A stretch of DNA of 64,000 bases, from the NCBI GenBank assembly GCA_037367355.1, contig CM074696.1, positions 2,108,001 to 2,172,000 of the forward strand. Reading direction: 5' to 3'. This document shows positions 21,032-32,635 of this stretch, piece by piece. A program made the translations under genes and the position numbers. Every line of letters starts with the position of its first letter. The first letter of the stretch is position 1. The notes under the pieces are model-generated. The model was not told the origin of the DNA. It made no database searches and was given only the letters and a program-made list of their open reading frames with translations. This DNA is from Neoscytalidium dimidiatum. Taxonomy: Eukaryota > Ascomycota > Dothideomycetes > Botryosphaeriales > Botryosphaeriaceae.

Positions 21032-23330
21032 GGGTGCGGGGACAAATTGTACTGCTTTCCTGGTTGCAATTGGAAAATCTGGATGAGTGGATCGAGAGCA
21101 GCGAGTGCGCGGAGGTCGAGTTGGACGTGCGATTGATTTTTGTAGGAGGACGTGTCGAGGCGGGGTTGCCGGTCGAAACGATGTCGTCATCGTCTTGCCC
21201 GTCTGGGGTTGGGGCAGGGATCATATTGCCGACTCGCCATCGCCATACAGCCGACTTGCCGCAACCACTCAACTTCGCTGCACGGTGTAGCGGTGAGTCT
21301 GAATGGATGCGGTCGGTGGGTAAGCTTGTCGTGAGCGTACAGTAATCGGTCCCAGGACTCTTAGTTTCGCACTGAGCGTTACTCAGACGTGGTGTGGTGA
21401 GTCTGCCCTGTTGCTTGGTTGCGTCGGTTTCTCTCGGTTATTCGACGTGTCGGGATGCAAGGCAGATCAACACGCACTAGTAACAGTGTGGTTTCCATAC
21501 GACGTCTCTCGAACAGGAATTCGAAAAAAGACAAGTAGTCCAGAGCTAACATGACTGCCTGCCAAGTACGTTCGTATCAAACATCGAGAACGCAGGCTCC
21601 ACGAATCTCAACTTACTTTACGAGGTAGCAGCTGTTCTTATAGTCTCTGGCATCCTGATTGCGCTTGTACGACACAAATTCTTTTTTTTTTTTTTATAAT
21701 CACCTATTTACGAAGGTCAGAATTGATTTCATGCCATGCCAGAGCGCATTCGGAGCACCTTTATCTCTTTGTACCAGACATTTCGATCTCCTGAAAGCCT
21801 GTTGGTCATGAGTTCAAACACGATCTCGAGAGGAGGGGTCCATCCCGGGCCCTATACATGTTACCGCTTGGCTTCCGTTGGTTCCGCTGGATTCAACGCC
21901 AGAGAAGATATGATATTCACGATACATGTCACTACTAACAAATTCCACCCCAGACTGTGGATTCACCAGTATCCCGACTAGTTTTTCATTCCTTTCTTGG
22001 CCGCTTGTTATTTTTCCGAAAAAGTGAAACTCAGTATTTCACATACTCCAATATTGTAACAAAAGTTTACAACACTCTGTGATGAGGTTATAGCCGGGCC
22101 CGCAGTCAATCAAGGCGCGGGCGCGATGATGCATGCCCGTCAAAGACGGTAGACGAACCCCCGCCCGCGAAGGCTGAATGCTCCGACCATCAAACCGAAC
22201 CCACGGCCGGGTGAGCCGTCAGGACCAATGGTCGGCATATCCCTCCTCTCTAGCGAAATACGGGGATTGGTTCATCTGGAGAAGCATGATATGCGTGTGG
22301 AGAAAATTACCTCAAATGGAAAGTGGTGCCTATGCCTACCTCATCAGGCTGCATAGTTTCCGATCTTATATCCGCACCCCGGCCCTCTGTCTTTCGACCG
22401 CAAAGCTCCCATCCCGCAGAGATTTCTGGCCGAATGAAACCTGTGTGCCAGCCGCGCAACCATCGCTAAGCAGGACGATCTACATGCATATCCAAAATAA
22501 GAAGGACGTTTGGAACTTGATCCTCTCTTGAAACAACTCGCGCCCGCTCGCTCCTCGTCACTCACTTGTTGAATCGTACACAGTTTTCTAGGCAGTCCAC
22601 GGGTACGCTCAAAATTCGATCGTTACCACCGCTCCGACTGCGACTGCGCTAAAGCCTCTTCCCCCACCGTGACACGCAGCGAGGGTTACTGGACATGGAA
22701 CAGCGCCTTCAAATGCGGAAGAACGCGGGACTGGGCAGTAGACCTGCATCTCCTGTTCGAGTGTGTGAGCTTGAGTCACGCTAATGTTGATAGAGCTACG
22801 ATTTAGAGGAGCCAGTAGACTCCAAGATGATGATCTGTATACCAACGAGAATACTCCTAGAGTTAATAATGATGTATTATACGTAGCAATAACAGAGGTA
22901 AGGATGTGAACACAGAGCAACTCGTGCTATATCAGAGATGGTCGTACGGATGACATGCGCTAACATAGATGGAAACCAGGTCTTATCATATGCACAAGAC
23001 AAGAAGAAAAAAATATAGAGAAATCCTGTTGAAGGAGACATAGACGGCAAGGTATCCGACCTCATCATAGAAAGTTGACGGAGAAGATACACGATGGCAA
23101 TTTTTTACTAACTTAAAGAGCAACGGTGGGCACAGCAGGAAATTAAGTTTGAATGAGAAACACCGTGCATAACTATCAGAGTTTTGTAGTGTTTGTTAGC
23201 CGTTCTCATACTTGACGTCTTGAAGTATGGAAGATGAGCGACTGCGGACAGAGACAGGAAAGCTCCAGAGAAAAGAAACCCAATAACACAGAAGCCATTA
23301 TTGGGCCATCAGAACTGCCGAAGACACAGC
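21032..23330. other. Intergenic region, acyl-CoA dehydrogenase to epoxide hydrolase
   Basis: About 2.3 kb. Holds the dehydrogenase promoter, a T-run near 21680 and short unrecognised frames. No RNA gene or mobile element seen. Confidence 0.5.
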
Positions 23331-24407
23331 TTAGATCTTCGAAACAAATGGAGTGTTCCAGTAATGAGGAAAGTATGAGGGCAGCTTCGTCGCGATCCAC
23401 CTTACAATGGCAGCGTTCGTCTCCTGCGGCTTCTCCAACGCCACCCAATGGCCCGCATCAATGGTGCACTCGGTCAAATCCTTGCAGAGCTCCCTCATCG
23501 GCTCCGTCAGTCGAGAATTGGAAGTATCGCAAACGGAATCCCAGCGCGCCCCGATAAACAGAACCGGGAAATGCAAGTACCCGCCATTCGGCGCCTTCTT
23601 GGTGTACTCAGCATTGACGTCGTGGTTCAGGTAGTACGCGTTCGGGCCCTCAAACCCGTTCTTCTCGAACTCGGCGACCATCCTCTCGTACATGCCGACA
23701 TCGTCCTTGAACAAAGTCTCCTCAAACGGCGAGTCAGGCGCCCTATCCTTGCCACCCCACCAGCCGCCATTCTTGCGCGTCTGCCCCGTCCACACCGAAG
23801 CCTTCCCGTACCCGGCCGAGCTACCGCGGGCATAGATCTTCTTCAGAGACCCGGCGACGTTGCGCTCGAGCTGGCGGGCGCTCTCCTCCGGGCTCTCCTC
23901 ATGCCACTTCTGGTAGTCCCACTGGGCGTTCGGGAAGTCGGCTTCGGGGTAGATGTCCCTGTTGGACAGGGCGACCAGCGTCTCCAGGCCCGTCTCGACG
24001 CACGCGTACGGCACGGCCATGCAGCACACGGCCACGCACGCGTCCGGGCGGTGCGCGGCGAGCGCCCACGCCAGGCCCGCGCCCCAGTCGTGCCCGATCC
24101 ACAGCGCCTTCGCGCGGCCGAGGTGCTGCAGCAGCGCCTGCATGTCGGCGACGTGGTGCTCGAGCGCGTAGGCGCGCGCCCCCCGCGGCACGCTCGACCG
24201 CCCGTAGCCCCGGCAGTCGGGCGCGATGGCGCGGAAGCCGAGCGCGGCGAGCGCCGCGAGCTGCGGCTTCCAGGTCTCGCCGTTGGCGGGCCAGCCGTGG
24301 ATGAGGATCACGAGCGGCCCGTTGATGGGGCCGGCGGACCAGTAGAAGGTCGTCTGGTCGCCGCTGTGGGTGAAGGTGTTTTCGGAGAGTTCTGTGGTGG
24401 AGGTCAT
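23331..24407 (-). CDS. Alpha/beta-hydrolase, soluble epoxide hydrolase type
   Basis: 358-aa single-exon hydrolase. ILIHGWPANGETWK carries the HGWP oxyanion motif. The nucleophile is D107 in IGHDWGAG, where an Asp rather than Ser indicates an epoxide hydrolase or dehalogenase. The catalytic His is H320 in DAGHWVALEKP, and a candidate acid lies near VLFIGARWDSVCD. The cap domain (about 150-260) has several Tyr residues that could activate the epoxide. No targeting peptide is visible, so it is probably cytosolic. It would open epoxides to vicinal diols, in detoxification, fatty-acid or secondary metabolism. A flavin monooxygenase on the same strand 1.5 kb away could supply oxidised substrates, but that link is only positional. 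Confidence 0.88.
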   Translation of the reverse strand: MTSTTELSENTFTHSGDQTTFYWSAGPINGPLVILIHGWPANGETWKPQLAALAALGFRAIAPDCRGYGRSSVPRGARAYALEHHVADMQALLQHLGRAKALWIGHDWGAGLAWALAAHRPDACVAVCCMAVPYACVETGLETLVALSNRDIYPEADFPNAQWDYQKWHEESPEESARQLERNVAGSLKKIYARGSSAGYGKASVWTGQTRKNGGWWGGKDRAPDSPFEETLFKDDVGMYERMVAEFEKNGFEGPNAYYLNHDVNAEYTKKAPNGGYLHFPVLFIGARWDSVCDTSNSRLTEPMRELCKDLTECTIDAGHWVALEKPQETNAAIVRWIATKLPSYFPHYWNTPFVSKI

Positions 24408-25862
24408 GATGGGTCGTTTTGGGTATTGGGCTCTTCTCGTATGTGGGTTTGCGGGGGGTGGTTGGGTGCGAAATTAGTGGGGCGGTCTGAAGATCAAAAA
24501 AAAAAAAGTTCGGGCAGATAGAGTATGGGTAGACAGTGGTATCAATGGGCGAGCTTCAGCAGGTGCAGCGCTTGACGTGGAAGTCGACTCGCAGAAGAGT
24601 GTGGTTAGGCGGGAGCAAGGCGCGAAGAGCTGATCTAAGTTGAAGACTGGGGACTGGGGTTTTTTATATAATGCGGCAGGCGTTCAATACCTGCTGCCAA
24701 GGAGGTTCCATGTCTTGCCGTATTATTAATTAGATCAATCCCGGAAGGTATGTGACCAGCTTCCATGTACAGGTGGTCCCCGATAGCCAATACCCGATAG
24801 CCGCTACGCAGGAGCATGATACTGGATCCGCTGGAGTCCGAGGCAATGGGTTTTTAACGCGAGGTGAGATCGACCCCGCATTGCCGATCTTCGTTCGAAT
24901 CTTTCCCGCTCTCTCCCTCCTCCGCGATCTCGTATCACGAAACATCCCATACTTTGAACTTTGTACGAACATGTGTGTCCGCGTTGTTGATCCTTCTCAT
25001 CCGTTGCTTGACGCAGTCATATCCCTATGCTTGTAAGATGTCTAGTACACGCAGACCATCTGCCAAGAATGCATGCCAGTACCATGGCCCCGCCCAACCA
25101 ACCAACACGAGCATGATTAATATACAATTATTAATCCGCGCTGTAAGCTGACAGCCGGAGCGGAAGCCGGCTATGACTGTTCACATAAGGTGGAACATGA
25201 GGTGGATAATTGCCAGATCTGGAAAGTGTTGAGATTTGCGCCTCCATGTGGCGTTAGGCACCGAAGTACTAGGACTAACTCGAATTCCATCACCGAGTCA
25301 TCCACGAACACACTCACAATACTGTAGACCCCACTATAGCCTTCAACTTTAGTTATTCTTCATTGCATATTTTAATAATGATGCCCATCTAGCAACCCAA
25401 ATTAACAATACAGTCTCCCATGGAACCACACAATACTGCGCTCAGCCTTTCTAGAGAAATCGACGTTGCTGCTCAGCAACGTACTTAACCGGGGCATCAT
25501 GGTCTACAAAAGCTTTACGGCTCGTGAAGGCTTCACGGTGAGATATGAAACTCTAATTGTTCTAGCTTTCCGACCTCTCCGGCATAAACGCGGCCGCTCG
25601 AAAGCAACGCCTAGCACATTCCGTACAACTGAACAAATGACTGGACATAATCAAATATTGGGCCCTGGGTTCATAACAGTGCTTCCATATATGCGCCCCA
25701 GAATTGTTCCTTATTTTCGGCATCGTCCTTTGCGTTGCGAGTGCCCCTGTATGTAGCATTTGTCTCTTCCCTGCAATCTATCTGGTTGATTACTAACAGC
25801 CCCGGCGAAGTCTTGTTTATAAATGTACGCCGAAAGTCACTGATAAGTAATATCAGAGCCAC
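24408..25862. other. Intergenic region, epoxide hydrolase promoter to monooxygenase 3' end
   Basis: About 1.45 kb, AT-rich between roughly 25100 and 25870. Unrecognised short frames only. Confidence 0.5.
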
Positions 25863-27444
25863 TCAAATCCTTGCCTCAAGGCCGAACGCTTTCTGTCCCT
25901 TCACATCCGCTTCGAGAACGTCAAGAGCATGCTTCCAAGCATCGTACCCGATGCAGCGCCGGAGAGCCTCAGCAACCTCGTCTGACAGTGGAAATTAGCC
26001 AATGCAAAGCGAATTGCAAACAAAAGTCACTTACCCCCCTCACACCCACCATCTTGTCCTCTCATGCGCGTAAACTGCTGCACCCAATCGACCCTCTCCT
26101 TCCGAGCCTTCTCATAGAGCTGCAAACGACGAGGGATATCCTGTGGTGTAGTGCCCAGAGGCAGCAGCGCACCGATCGAAGCCGCATCCTCGATAGCCTG
26201 TGCAGCACCCTGTCCCATGTCTACTCAAATCATCAGCATTGACACAGCACCAAAAAAAAAAAAAAGAAAAAAGCACATCCACCACTCACAAGGCAAAAAC
26301 GGATGCGCCGCATCCCCCAACAGCGCGACCCTCCCGTTCACCCACGTCGGCAGGACATCCAGATCCAGCAGATCCCACACGGCGACCTTCCCCTCCGGCG
26401 CCATCTCCAGCATCCTCACCACCCGCGGCGCGAACCCGAGCCCGCGGAACGACCCGACCAGCCGCTCCTTCTGCCCGCCCTGGTTCCAGCCGGCCGGGAT
26501 CGCAGCTCCCGCCTCGGCGCGCGGCACGAACGCCGCGAAGTTCATCAGCTCGCCCCCGTGGCACGGGTAGAACACGACGCGCCGGTCGCCGCCCGCGATC
26601 TCCGTCACGACGCCCGGCTCGCCGCCGACGAGGTCCCGCAGCTCCGGGTCCGCCCGCAGCGGCGCCGCCGGCATCAGCCACCGGTAGCACGCCTTGCCGG
26701 ACGGCTTGGTCGCGTACGTGCCGCCCGCGACCGTGTTGCGCGCCGCGCTGTGGACGCCGTCGGCCGCGAGGACGAGGTCGCCGGTGGCGGTGGTGCCGTC
26801 CGCGAGGGTGATGGTGGCCGTGGAAGGGTCGACGGACGTGACGGCGGAGGAGGTGCGGAGGATTGCTGGGATGCCGGGCCGGTCCGGGGTGGTGGCGGCG
26901 TGTTTGAGGGCGGCGTGGAGGTCGATGCGGTGGACGAGCCAGTATTGCTGGAGGCAGGGGTTAGTCAGAAGGAGGGGAGGGTTTGTGGTGGGACGGGCAA
27001 GAGAGTTTGCGTACGGCGGGCCACTGCTTGCGGGTTTCGTCGCTAACGGTTACAGCGTGTTTGATTTCTGCGGCTTCGTTTTTCATGGCCATCTGGAGAG
27101 CAACACTTTTTTAAGCGCGAAGGGCAAAAGGCGGTTAATATTTGTCAGGAGCCATGAAGGGCCGTACCCCTTGGTAGACAGTGCCGTTGAACTCTTCGGG
27201 GTAGACGCCCAGTCGGTTGAGCAAGACGGTGCAGTTGGGCGCGACGTGCACGGCGGCGCCGACTTCGCTGGCCAGCCGGGATCGTTCGAACACCTACAGG
27301 TTTCGAGAGGTTACATACTGCTCTTGGAGGATGGAGATGTGTTCCACGTACCTCAACCTCGTGGCCCTGTTGTCGGAGCGCAATTGCGGCAGTAAGGCCT
27401 CCGATGCCTGCGCCGATGATGAGGACCTTAAGATTTTGGGCCAT
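25863..27444 (-). CDS. FAD-dependent monooxygenase, salicylate-hydroxylase-like
   Basis: Six exons: 27444-27352, 27293-27168, 27092-27015, 26947-26290, 26220-26035 and 25981-25863. All have GT..AG introns and the total is 420 codons (419 aa). It is a group A flavoprotein hydroxylase. The Rossmann GAGIGG is at 11-16, an acidic residue ends the next strand at EVEVFERS, the DG motif AADGVHSA is at about 160-167, and GDAAHPF at 310-316 is followed by GQGAAQAIEDA. It uses NAD(P)H and O2 to hydroxylate an aromatic substrate. The active-site HRIDLH segment at 105-110 is usual for this group. Substrate unknown; salicylate or other phenolics are typical. No TM or signal peptide is evident. Confidence 0.9.
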
Positions 27445-29690
27445 TTTGGATGACGTTTTCGTGTATCAGTTGCTCTGAGCAGTAGAGACAGCCTGAGGGG
27501 GCTTCTGAGTATATATAATGCCAGTTCTGCTCCACATTTATATGTGGACCTTACAATGTTTTACTTCTATGCAGCCCGGTCGAGTGAGGTTGCAGGCGGC
27601 CGGAGTCCCGGTGGTGGGGGGTTTCGGTTTAGATACGGATACGGCAACAAATGCGCGCTTTCTCTCGCATGTTGGGAGTTCGCCCGGAGAGAGGGCCTGA
27701 TTCTGATGCAGACTGGACGAAGTGCGGGTTGTACAGCCGCGGGATGCACGGCCGGCGGATGTACGGAAGTGGCGTGGTGCTCCGCTAGGTGAGGAACGAT
27801 CTGCGGTGAAACATTTATTGAGGGCATCCGCGAATGCATATACACGGAGTGCAACGAGCACCATCTAAGAGTGCTTAATATGTTACTACGTAAAATGACG
27901 TTGCCAGGCATTTGTAGTTGACATGGAGAAGGTTCGTCCCGTAAAGCCTAATATCCACAAAGTCTATTAGAGCCGCATGCAAGTGAGATCTAAAAAGTCT
28001 TGACGCTCACAACGTGGCTCAAAAGAGACAAGGTCGGCCCACTAGAGAATGCTTGCTAGCAAGGCACGCGGCGTTAACGGGGTATCGGCGACCGAGCATG
28101 CCGACAATTTTCGGCTTTCTCGGTCTTCTCTTCCGCATCGGGAAATCGGATTGGGAGGCCAGGGTCCAATAAGACCTGTCCTTCGTCGGCCGAATATGCC
28201 TGGTCCGTCCCGACGATCGGTTTTTTGAGGGGTGGTCTGGATTTTGGTGGCATTGACGGCACCTTTTGCTAACGATTGGCCCTGTGTCATTGCGTCGGCG
28301 ATAGCTTCTACGAAGCTTCGGCAAACACACCAAGAAAGCTTAGATTTACGTACGGTCTTGGCTACAAATTAACTCTCTTGTTCCGATAAGGTCACCAGGA
28401 TTCTCACAGCCTTGTATATCATTGATTCCACCGCATGGAGGTCCAAGTGCGGATGATGACACCTAGAGTCTCAGATAATGATGCCTGAAGTCTTCTAGGC
28501 CAGAGGTTAGGTATTCCCACCGCGTCTGGATACCCTAAACCGCTTACACGATATATCACTTAGCATCCAGAGGATATCTTGATATACTGGCCTCTCCTCA
28601 TTAGGAACTGTTCTCTTTCTTTGTACATAGTAAGCCATGCTACGAATGGTACCCTACATGAACCACTCATCATTAGTCGCGATTCCTGGCTACCTACAAG
28701 ATAGCATCAAGCCATGGCTGAGCGAATTGCCGCCCACTGCCATCATTCGGATATTCCTGGACCCAGACGGTCTGGAATACTCGCAGCCACCCAGATTTCC
28801 GTGGGCAGATACCCGCGGCAACGGGAGCAATTCCTCAATCCTATTGACCGCATCGTTCCTGATGCCTCTCCTCGCCCGTGCAACAGTGCTGCATACGCCT
28901 ACCTGGAACACTGCAGGAGCGCATCAATACAGCTACATGCGATGGTGCTTTCACTATCTTGCGTAGGCTCCGGGATAAAATGGCGGAAGTGGCGGCAGGG
29001 CCGGAAAGTCCGCAAAGCTCGTACGAGCAAGTGGTCGCCTGACTGAAGACTTCGAGAAACTGATGACCTCAAAGAGAACAAACGAAATTTATTAGGAAAA
29101 GACAGCATTGATGTCTCTCAACGCATTCCGTGCCCACTCTCCTCTCACCGTGTGAAACGAGTTCGCCGAGCGTCTGTTGAGCAAACGACATGCAATGTGG
29201 GCCGCCGCTCGCCTCTCGGCCCCACCTTCGCCCACCATCCGAACCTGACCCACTACAAGACTTAAGAAATGGCTCAGGCTCTCATGCCTGACTGATTAAC
29301 CTCCTCATATGCGTATGCGTATGGCATGCTCAGTAATACACCAATTACTACTACATCCATCGCTTCTGACAACGACGATGACGGTGACGACAACAGACTT
29401 GCGCGCTGAGGAATTACTCATGCTTGGTTAGCGCCGTCTTCATGTGACCATCGTGACGGAGTTAGGTGAGGATGACGGAAATGTCGGCTTTAAGAGAAAA
29501 TGCCGTAAATGGAAGACTCAGGCACTCAATGAACAAGCCAATGTGCTGATCGAAGTATTCCAGGATCTTACAGCACACAATCTATAATTCAGCTGCATCC
29601 TAGATTTCTGCATTCATGAAAAGCATTATCCGAACTACGTGTTGTCCACAGCCATTCACCCCTTACATAGACCCTCACCAATCAGGGGAA
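27445..29690. other. Intergenic region with no supported gene
   Basis: About 2.2 kb. Several open frames up to about 110 codons exist on both strands (28019-28333 minus, 28637-28966 plus), but none shows motifs or a plausible gene structure. Confidence 0.45.
27510..27517 (-). promoter_or_regulatory. TATA-like box upstream of the monooxygenase
   Basis: Minus-strand ATATATA run about 70 bases upstream of the start codon at 27444. Confidence 0.4.
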
Positions 29691-31070
29691 CTAAATGAAA
29701 ACCTTAATCTCCTCACGTCCATTTAACCTCCCGAAGTACTCCGGCGCCTCCTCAATCCCAATCGCCGCACTCCGCACAAAATTCGGATCCGCCTTCCCGC
29801 TCGCGATCATGCTCGCCAACCCCGGCGCCACATCCCGGGGATTCGCGTCCCCCACCACGATAACTCAGCCCCTTTCAAAGAATTAGCTCAGCTAGAACTG
29901 CACCTCCGGATCGATCTCGCCGGCGAAGGGCGCGGTGGCCGTGACGTTCTGCGCCGCGTACACGCCGACCTGGCCGATCCCGCTGCGCCGCGCCCCCGTC
30001 ACCGCGAGCATGTTGCGCAAGACGATGTCCTGCTGCAGCTCGCCGTCCGCATTCACCGCTTCTTGTCCCACGCAGTCGATGCCGCGCCGCACGCTGCCGG
30101 ACGGCTCCTGCGCGAGTATCTGCTCGACCGGGTCGGCCGTCGCGAAGTTGATCGGGATCGCGCCGATGGAGGCGGCGCGCGAGAGGCGCTGCGGGACGCG
30201 GTCGATGCTGTAGCCGCACGAGGCACCGCACAGGATGGCGCTGTAGATGGCGAGGAGGTGGATTGGGGGGGAGGTCGTTAGTGGCGTTGTGTGTGAGTGG
30301 TTTAGAGGGGAAAGTCACGTACACCGACGGGTCCGGCGCCGAAGACAGCGACCGTTTCGCCTGGCTCGAAGCCTGGCCAGGTCACTGCGGTCCTGCCGGT
30401 TGCAATCATGTCCGAGGTGGCCATGTAGAACTGCTCGCGCGTTTAAGTGGTAGTATTGCGGCTTCGCGTGACGGGGATGAGGTTGGTGGCGGCGAAAGGG
30501 ACGAGCACGTATTCGGCTGTGGACTGGATGTTAGCTTCGTCCGATTGTGGTGAAAGATCTTGCATAAAAGTAAACATATATATGTATGTATATGGTGACG
30601 GCTTCGTGCGTGAAGTGGGGAGGGAGGGAAGAGAAGATAGCTCACATTGAAGACCACCCACGCCGTTTGGCACGCCGTAAGTCAGTCTGCTCGGTTCCCC
30701 CAGCTCATCATGCCCTTTACCAACCATGTCTGGAATCACGACATAGTCCCCCACTGTGAGTGATCTGATGGCGTCTTCAAGTTCGGCAACGTAGCCAATG
30801 CCTTCGTGTCCCATTCCCCATAGGAGTCTCCTCCCTGGAAGCCGCGGTACATGTGCAGGTCAGAGCCGTGGACAGCGGCCTGGATGCGGATATTCGAGTC
30901 AGCAGAGGTCCCTACCGTGAGGTGTAAGATTGGAAGACACGACCATAGGTGAGGAGAATAACAGCATCGGTACTAGCCGAGAGAGGGGGCATAGGAATAT
31001 TGTGAACACTAACCAGGAAAGGAGTGCCAGAGTGAACAACTCCTCGCATGGTCGACACGTTGAGAGCCAT
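29691..31070 (-). pseudogene. Zinc-type alcohol dehydrogenase (MDR family) pseudogene
   Basis: Minus-strand remnants follow the order of a fungal GroES-like alcohol dehydrogenase. These are an N-terminus from 31070 (MALNVSTMRGVVHSGTP), AAVHGSDLHMYRG, GHEGIGYVAELEDA with VGDYVVIPDM, AEYVLVPFAATNLIPV, EPGETVAVFGAGPVG (NAD site), SIGAIPINFATADPVEQIL, GIDCVGQEAV, and a C-terminus GIEEAPEYFGRLNGREE. Lesions include a frame change just before GHEGIGYV (near 30815), an in-frame TAA near 30447 after NTTT, no acceptor AG where the intron after GPVG should end, and three stop codons between about 29840 and 29900. Intact relatives have about 380 aa. No functional product is expected. Confidence 0.8.
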
Positions 31071-32635
31071 CGTGAGCCGTTCGTTTGAAAAAAGAATTCC
31101 CTTTGAATGATCTGCGTCAATGGTAACACACTGGCGGCGCTCAAAGCACGTTTCGCTTGTGTCGTCGAGTGTTCATATTTACAGCCGTTCTGCCTTCACT
31201 TTTCACGCTCTACATGTGTGAACATATTACCATACTTGTCTTGGCGTACGCGTAGTACATGTAGCACGGAAGTAGTTCCCATCCGTCTCTAGGCTCATAA
31301 TGAGATCAGCCAAGCAGTTTCTCTTGGCTACGACGATAGCTTGTCTTACCAAATACGGTAGCTCAATAAATTTTGCATAATACATTCCGGTTGGCTGATA
31401 CGATATGGGACGAGAATACCACGTTGGGACAAGAAAGGGTAGAGTTCGGACACCATTGACCACACACGGAACTCGAGGGAAATTTCCCCTATGATGGTAG
31501 ACGGAGACGAGGTGCGAAATCAATGGGCAGGACAACATCGGCCGAGGGTGAACTTCGGGATGGTGCCAGGTTGTGCAAGGGTGTGAGAATGTATTAAGTA
31601 TATTCGTACCTTACGTCGAGTCCTTGCTTAGTTACGATGAATGAAGTCTAATCCAAAACAATATCCGGCAAAGCATTGAATTGGACGATTATTCAATGAG
31701 CGTGGCAAGATTTATCTATCTGTCCGGAAAAGGATTAGCTAATTTCATTCTTTTATTCTACATCACGTGCGTTGATCTCGCGGATCCAGGACGCCCCATA
31801 TCAAGAAGCACAATTGACCGCATTTCTAGATGGTAAAAATGTCTCTCCACATAGGAAGTAAAGACCTTATCATCACATGCGCTCTCCTACCCTACCACAC
31901 GGGGCTCTAATCCCATAAGGGCAGGCGGGTATTCTTCGCTTGGCTTCGGGAGGCGCCGCATAGTCCAAATTTTGATAATGTTGTATGGAGCTGAGCCGTC
32001 TCACTGGTACCTACAGCGGCACGCACTAACCTTTCAAGGTTGGGGCCTCCCCACTGATCCCCTTGAAACAGCGCAATGAAACAAAGAATATCTGGTCGTG
32101 AATTCGCCTCTGATGAATGGATTTTATCAAGTTCCTTCGCAGTATTTACACAGAAAAGTAAATGCAACATGCCAAATTATAAGAGCGTTGAGAAAGGCAC
32201 GTTCAGCATCTCGACATGTGTGACTTCTCTCTTGCTTCTTTTAGCATATAACAAATGCTTAATAAGTTGCACCTAATTATTGACTGATCTGTAGACTACG
32301 GTATCTGACTAATACGAGAGCTCTCCTTAGACCCGTATGTATGGAGTTTCTGCGGCGGCATGACCCTTCAAGAAATTGATGTAAAAAGGGCCGGCTAATA
32401 GATCTGGAAAGCGAAGCGTACTCACCGACATAAAAATCGATAAACGTTCTGCATTAGTGCATGCACAGCCTCCATCTTGGCCACGGCATGACATGATAGC
32501 GCTTCCGGAGATACAAGTCTTCTCCGACGTTCCGCTTTCCAGCTGCTGGCCGACGTATATAGACCGCTACTTTGGGCACTAGTGAAGAGCAGTCGTTGTA
32601 CCTCAACTGGTAAGTGTTGATGCAGGAAAATTCTC
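31071..32635. other. Intergenic region between the ADH pseudogene and the oxidase gene
   Basis: About 1.6 kb, AT-rich in parts. No recognised coding sequence. A TATATA at 32556-32561 lies about 75 bases before the oxidase start. Confidence 0.5.

Noticed and set aside
23448..24521. Plus-strand open frame of about 357 codons opposite the epoxide hydrolase
   Set aside because: Antisense shadow; no motif, while the minus frame has a full catalytic set.
24892..24901. GTTCGAATC resembling a tRNA T-loop
   Set aside because: No acceptor, D or anticodon stems could be built around it.
27015..27092. Possible frameshift in exon 3 of the FAD monooxygenase
   Set aside because: Recounting the bases gives 78 nucleotides and a continuous frame; total exon length is a whole number of codons.
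26200..27395. Plus-strand frames opposite the monooxygenase
   Set aside because: Low-complexity Arg/Pro-rich translations; the minus-strand six-exon gene explains the region.
28019..28333. Minus-strand frames of 60-104 codons as a gene or transposon fragment
   Set aside because: No recognisable domain in any frame and overlapping frames look equally random.
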